A stretch of 64,000 bases of DNA from Cylindrotheca closterium (lineage: Eukaryota > Bacillariophyta > Bacillariophyceae > Bacillariales > Bacillariaceae): the NCBI GenBank assembly GCA_933822405.4, contig CAKOGP040000557.1, forward strand, positions 248,955 to 312,954, given 5' to 3'. Both the position numbers and the translations under genes were made by a program. A model generated the notes under the pieces. The model had not been told where the DNA came from, ran no database searches, and worked only from the letters and a program-made list of their open reading frames with translations. Shown here in pieces: positions 61,850 to 64,000 of the stretch (positions within the stretch are counted from its first letter, which is position 1; each line of letters opens with the position of its first letter).

Positions 61850-63301
61850 ATGGCTTGGCCAGGTGGCTCGCATTCCATAATCACACTTTTTCTCAGTTGT
61901 ACCATTCTCGTGTCTTCTTTGTGCGATGTTCATGGCACCATGACAGCAGCACGTCAAACAGCAATTCGCATCCCTTCCAAGGTCTGGAGAGCAGCTGCAT
62001 CCCAGCATCAAGAAAAGATAGTCAGCATCCTGAAGCCAGGGCTAACACCATTGGATCATCCACTTAACGTGGGCATGCGAAGACAGTATAAAAAGGAGAA
62101 CAACAAGGAATGGGTAACGGCACTGGATCCAAAGAATCCAGTCTACAATTTTTTGATCGAATATTATGGACTCAAGGGAGCCAAAGGTGTCCGGAAGTTA
62201 TGCCGATGGTCTCCAAGCCCGGGGCTTTTAATGCATTGTCAGTCTAATCACATTGAAACTGTTGATCAACTGCATACACTTTCGGCGGCATATACACAAG
62301 AAACGATCACAGACGTATCAACCATGTGCGATAGTGTATTACTTGAAGGAGCTGATGAAAACGATTTCGGATCCACGATACACTTGCGGGGGGCTACCGT
62401 GGTGGATGGAGAGGGAGTTATGTACAGTCCAGCAACATTCTACGGTAAGGGGGATCCGTCACAAAGGGAAGATAGTATTCGATTGTCATCACCTTTCCTT
62501 TGGTACCAATCGATTCTGCAACAGACACTGACAGCAGACCCAATTCTTCACTGTTATGGGCTCCATGAATGGGCCATGCAATATCAGCCGGAAGGCGCAC
62601 CAATGTAAGTCACGCATTTGTGCAATTTTATCCTTCAAGATAGTTGTATTTTGGTCATCTGTCTCACATTTCTTCGGTTTCAATGCAGTCCTCCCAGTGG
62701 CCAGTACCAGGCCCACCTTCCTTTGAGAGTTTCCCGAGAAGTGATCAATGAGACAGTCGAGCGTAAAGGTGTATCTTGTACACATGTCGGTAAGACTCTT
62801 ACTCTTTTATCTCTCGAATATTTGAAACTTGATGCTCATTATCTGTTTCAAGATGCCCTTCGATTCTTTGCACAAGACGCTTTACCGCTGAACAAATTTG
62901 GAGGCTCACTAAAGCGTGACGATCAAGTAAAGTTGGAGCAGCCAGCCTGCGTTCATGCCCATATGGACTTGCTCAAAGTTGCCCTCAAGCTGACACCATT
63001 TGGCGATGCACAACTGCTGCAATCCGTTTTGGAGATGGCCCTCGAGGCTCGCAAGCTGGATGTTGCAGCCAGTCCCTACGATGCATCTGCGTATGGAGTA
63101 GGGGTAATCCCCATTGATACACCGGAAGGGAGGGGCCAATACCGGGAGGATCAAATGAAACTCATGAAACGCGTCGAGCCGGTTCGAAAAAGTCTTCTGC
63201 GAGCTTATAGTAACTTGCTGCAGATAGCCTTTGACGATTCTATACTAGAGCTTGGAAAGACCAGGCTTCCGTCCAAGTCTCAGCAAGAACAGGTAACATG
63301 A
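61850..63301 (+). CDS. Bacterial-type '3-methyladenine DNA glycosylase'-annotated family protein
   Basis: Three exons (61850-62604, 62689-62789, 62853-63301) give about 434 residues; the joins read QPEGAPIPPSGQYQ and SCTHVDALRFF. A signal peptide (HSIITLFLSCTILVSSLCDV) precedes the core. Conserved family segments, by memory of bacterial homologues: HPVYNFL-type NPVYNFLIEYYGLKGAKGVR, LRRW-type KLCRWSPSPG, DPILHCYGLHEWAMQYQ, HLPLRVSREVINETVERKGV, DALRFFAQDALPLNKFGG, LEQPACVHAHMDLLKVALKL, LDVAASPYDASAYGV, IDTPEGRGQYREDQ. Bacterial databases label this family 3-methyladenine DNA glycosylase, but I know of no biochemical proof. The 3' end may continue through a CAG/GTAACA donor at 63295. Confidence 0.72.
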
Positions 63302-64000
63302 CGTAGCTCTCGCATCACTAGCTTTCAAATCTTTCCTTTCATCTCATGCTATGAGAAGAGACTGCTACATGGTTCTGCGACGCAACTCCGATCTAGAAAT
63401 AATACTGTTACGCCTTTTCTCGAAGAGCCCATTAGTTTTTTGGAAGTTTCAGGTTTCACAATTGAGTATCGGTGTGTCGATTGCAACCGCGAAAGAATAA
63501 ATCATGACCGTGATTGACTCCAGAAAGCTGCCAGCTTGATAGTCCAAATCCAAAGCTTCTTGGCTTTTAGCTACCGACCATTGTATGATCTCCTCGAGTG
63601 GCTCATAATACTGGTTTCGAGTTCAGCTTGCTTCGACCTTCTGTTTCGTTGATGCAGGAGGACTCACTCGGAACCAATTCTTCGCCAGTTTTGCCAAAGT
63701 GTTTCAAAATGATAGAGCGTGATCACATATCAAGAAGAACAAAACTGCGGCCCTTGGACGTTGATCCGTGGGCTTGTTCTGTTCCCCGAGCTCAAGTTCA
63801 TCCCTGAAAAATGGCCACCAATGCTGTCATCAAACGGATACTTTACGATGGAGGATTCGAGGCCACAATGCGAGTGAGATGCAGCAGTTTTCCGACTTCT
63901 GTCTTTCACCCCTTTCAGAAGCGGCTGAAGCGATGCCCTTTGCTGTCTTCCTTCCAGCCAACGTATCTCCATGAGAAACGGATTGTTGTTCAAGTACACA
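63302..64000 (+). other. Window end, possible edge gene
   Basis: No clear gene was found. A plus-strand frame from the ATG at 63810 (MATNAVIKRILYDGGFEATM) stays open to the window edge for 63 codons, and an antisense frame of 89 codons covers 63730-63999. Neither has a recognisable motif, so either could be the start or end of a gene beyond the window. Confidence 0.3.

Noticed and set aside
1..64000. CRISPR array, rRNA operon or bacterial operon structure
   Set aside because: No regularly spaced repeat-spacer pattern and no rRNA signature was seen; genes have spliceosomal introns and eukaryotic families.

Overview
The window is nuclear DNA from a diatom, most likely a raphid pennate. Genes are compact, mostly with 0-4 short GT-AG introns (70-120 bp) and small intergenic gaps. 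Several proteins begin with a signal peptide ending in an ASAFAP-type motif (SSAF, SDAW, STAF, SFAFAP, ADAY), which marks import into a four-membrane red-lineage plastid. Ribosomal protein L3, NUF2 and a syntaxin-16 homologue confirm a eukaryotic nucleus. Surface proteins with long P/S/T-rich stretches (PSDMPS and PTPEPT types) are typical of diatoms. Species identity is an inference. Coordinates of spliced genes span all exons; introns are given in the evidence.

Layout. 1-14.6 kb is ordinary gene space: a truncated secreted or plastid protein, a kaptin-like beta-propeller, a plastid MFS carrier, syntaxin-16, a membrane-anchored P/T-rich cysteine-rich protein, a decayed BspA-type LRR gene, a J-protein, plastid lipoyl(octanoyl)transferase and plastid ArgC. 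15.1-25.6 kb is an inverted duplication: two receptor-type class III nucleotidyl cyclases and two HAD hydrolases (one dead) lie as mirror images around RPL3. 26-33 kb carries a MATE transporter, an armadillo/coiled-coil protein, a gamma-carbonic-anhydrase-like protein and a small ORF. 33.2-35.5 kb is gene-poor, with a polypurine tract and a pair of inverted repeats. 35.5-40.3 kb holds two tandem secreted beta-helix proteins whose exons match repeat units. 40.5-44.3 kb has a charged nuclear-type protein, REXO4 and NUF2.

44.3-60.7 kb is accessory and rearranged. It contains two near-identical copies of a small membrane-protein gene with diverged tails, a broken plastid FKBP-like gene fused to a NUF2 scrap, a second NUF2 3' fragment, two copies (one dead) of a type II membrane-protein gene, and a DIRS-like tyrosine-recombinase retrotransposon of about 7.8 kb on the minus strand. 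The element is bounded by 176-bp units that fold into consecutive hairpins. A diverged fourth unit keeps the hairpins while changing their sequence. 60.9-63.3 kb has a plastid Rieske-fold protein and a bacterial-type '3-methyladenine DNA glycosylase' family member.

Best candidates for something undescribed are the co-varying hairpin units at the element ends, an unnamed extracellular domain of about 170 residues shared by two membrane proteins here, the inverted duplication around RPL3, and the mosaic gene pair at 45.6 and 47.7 kb.
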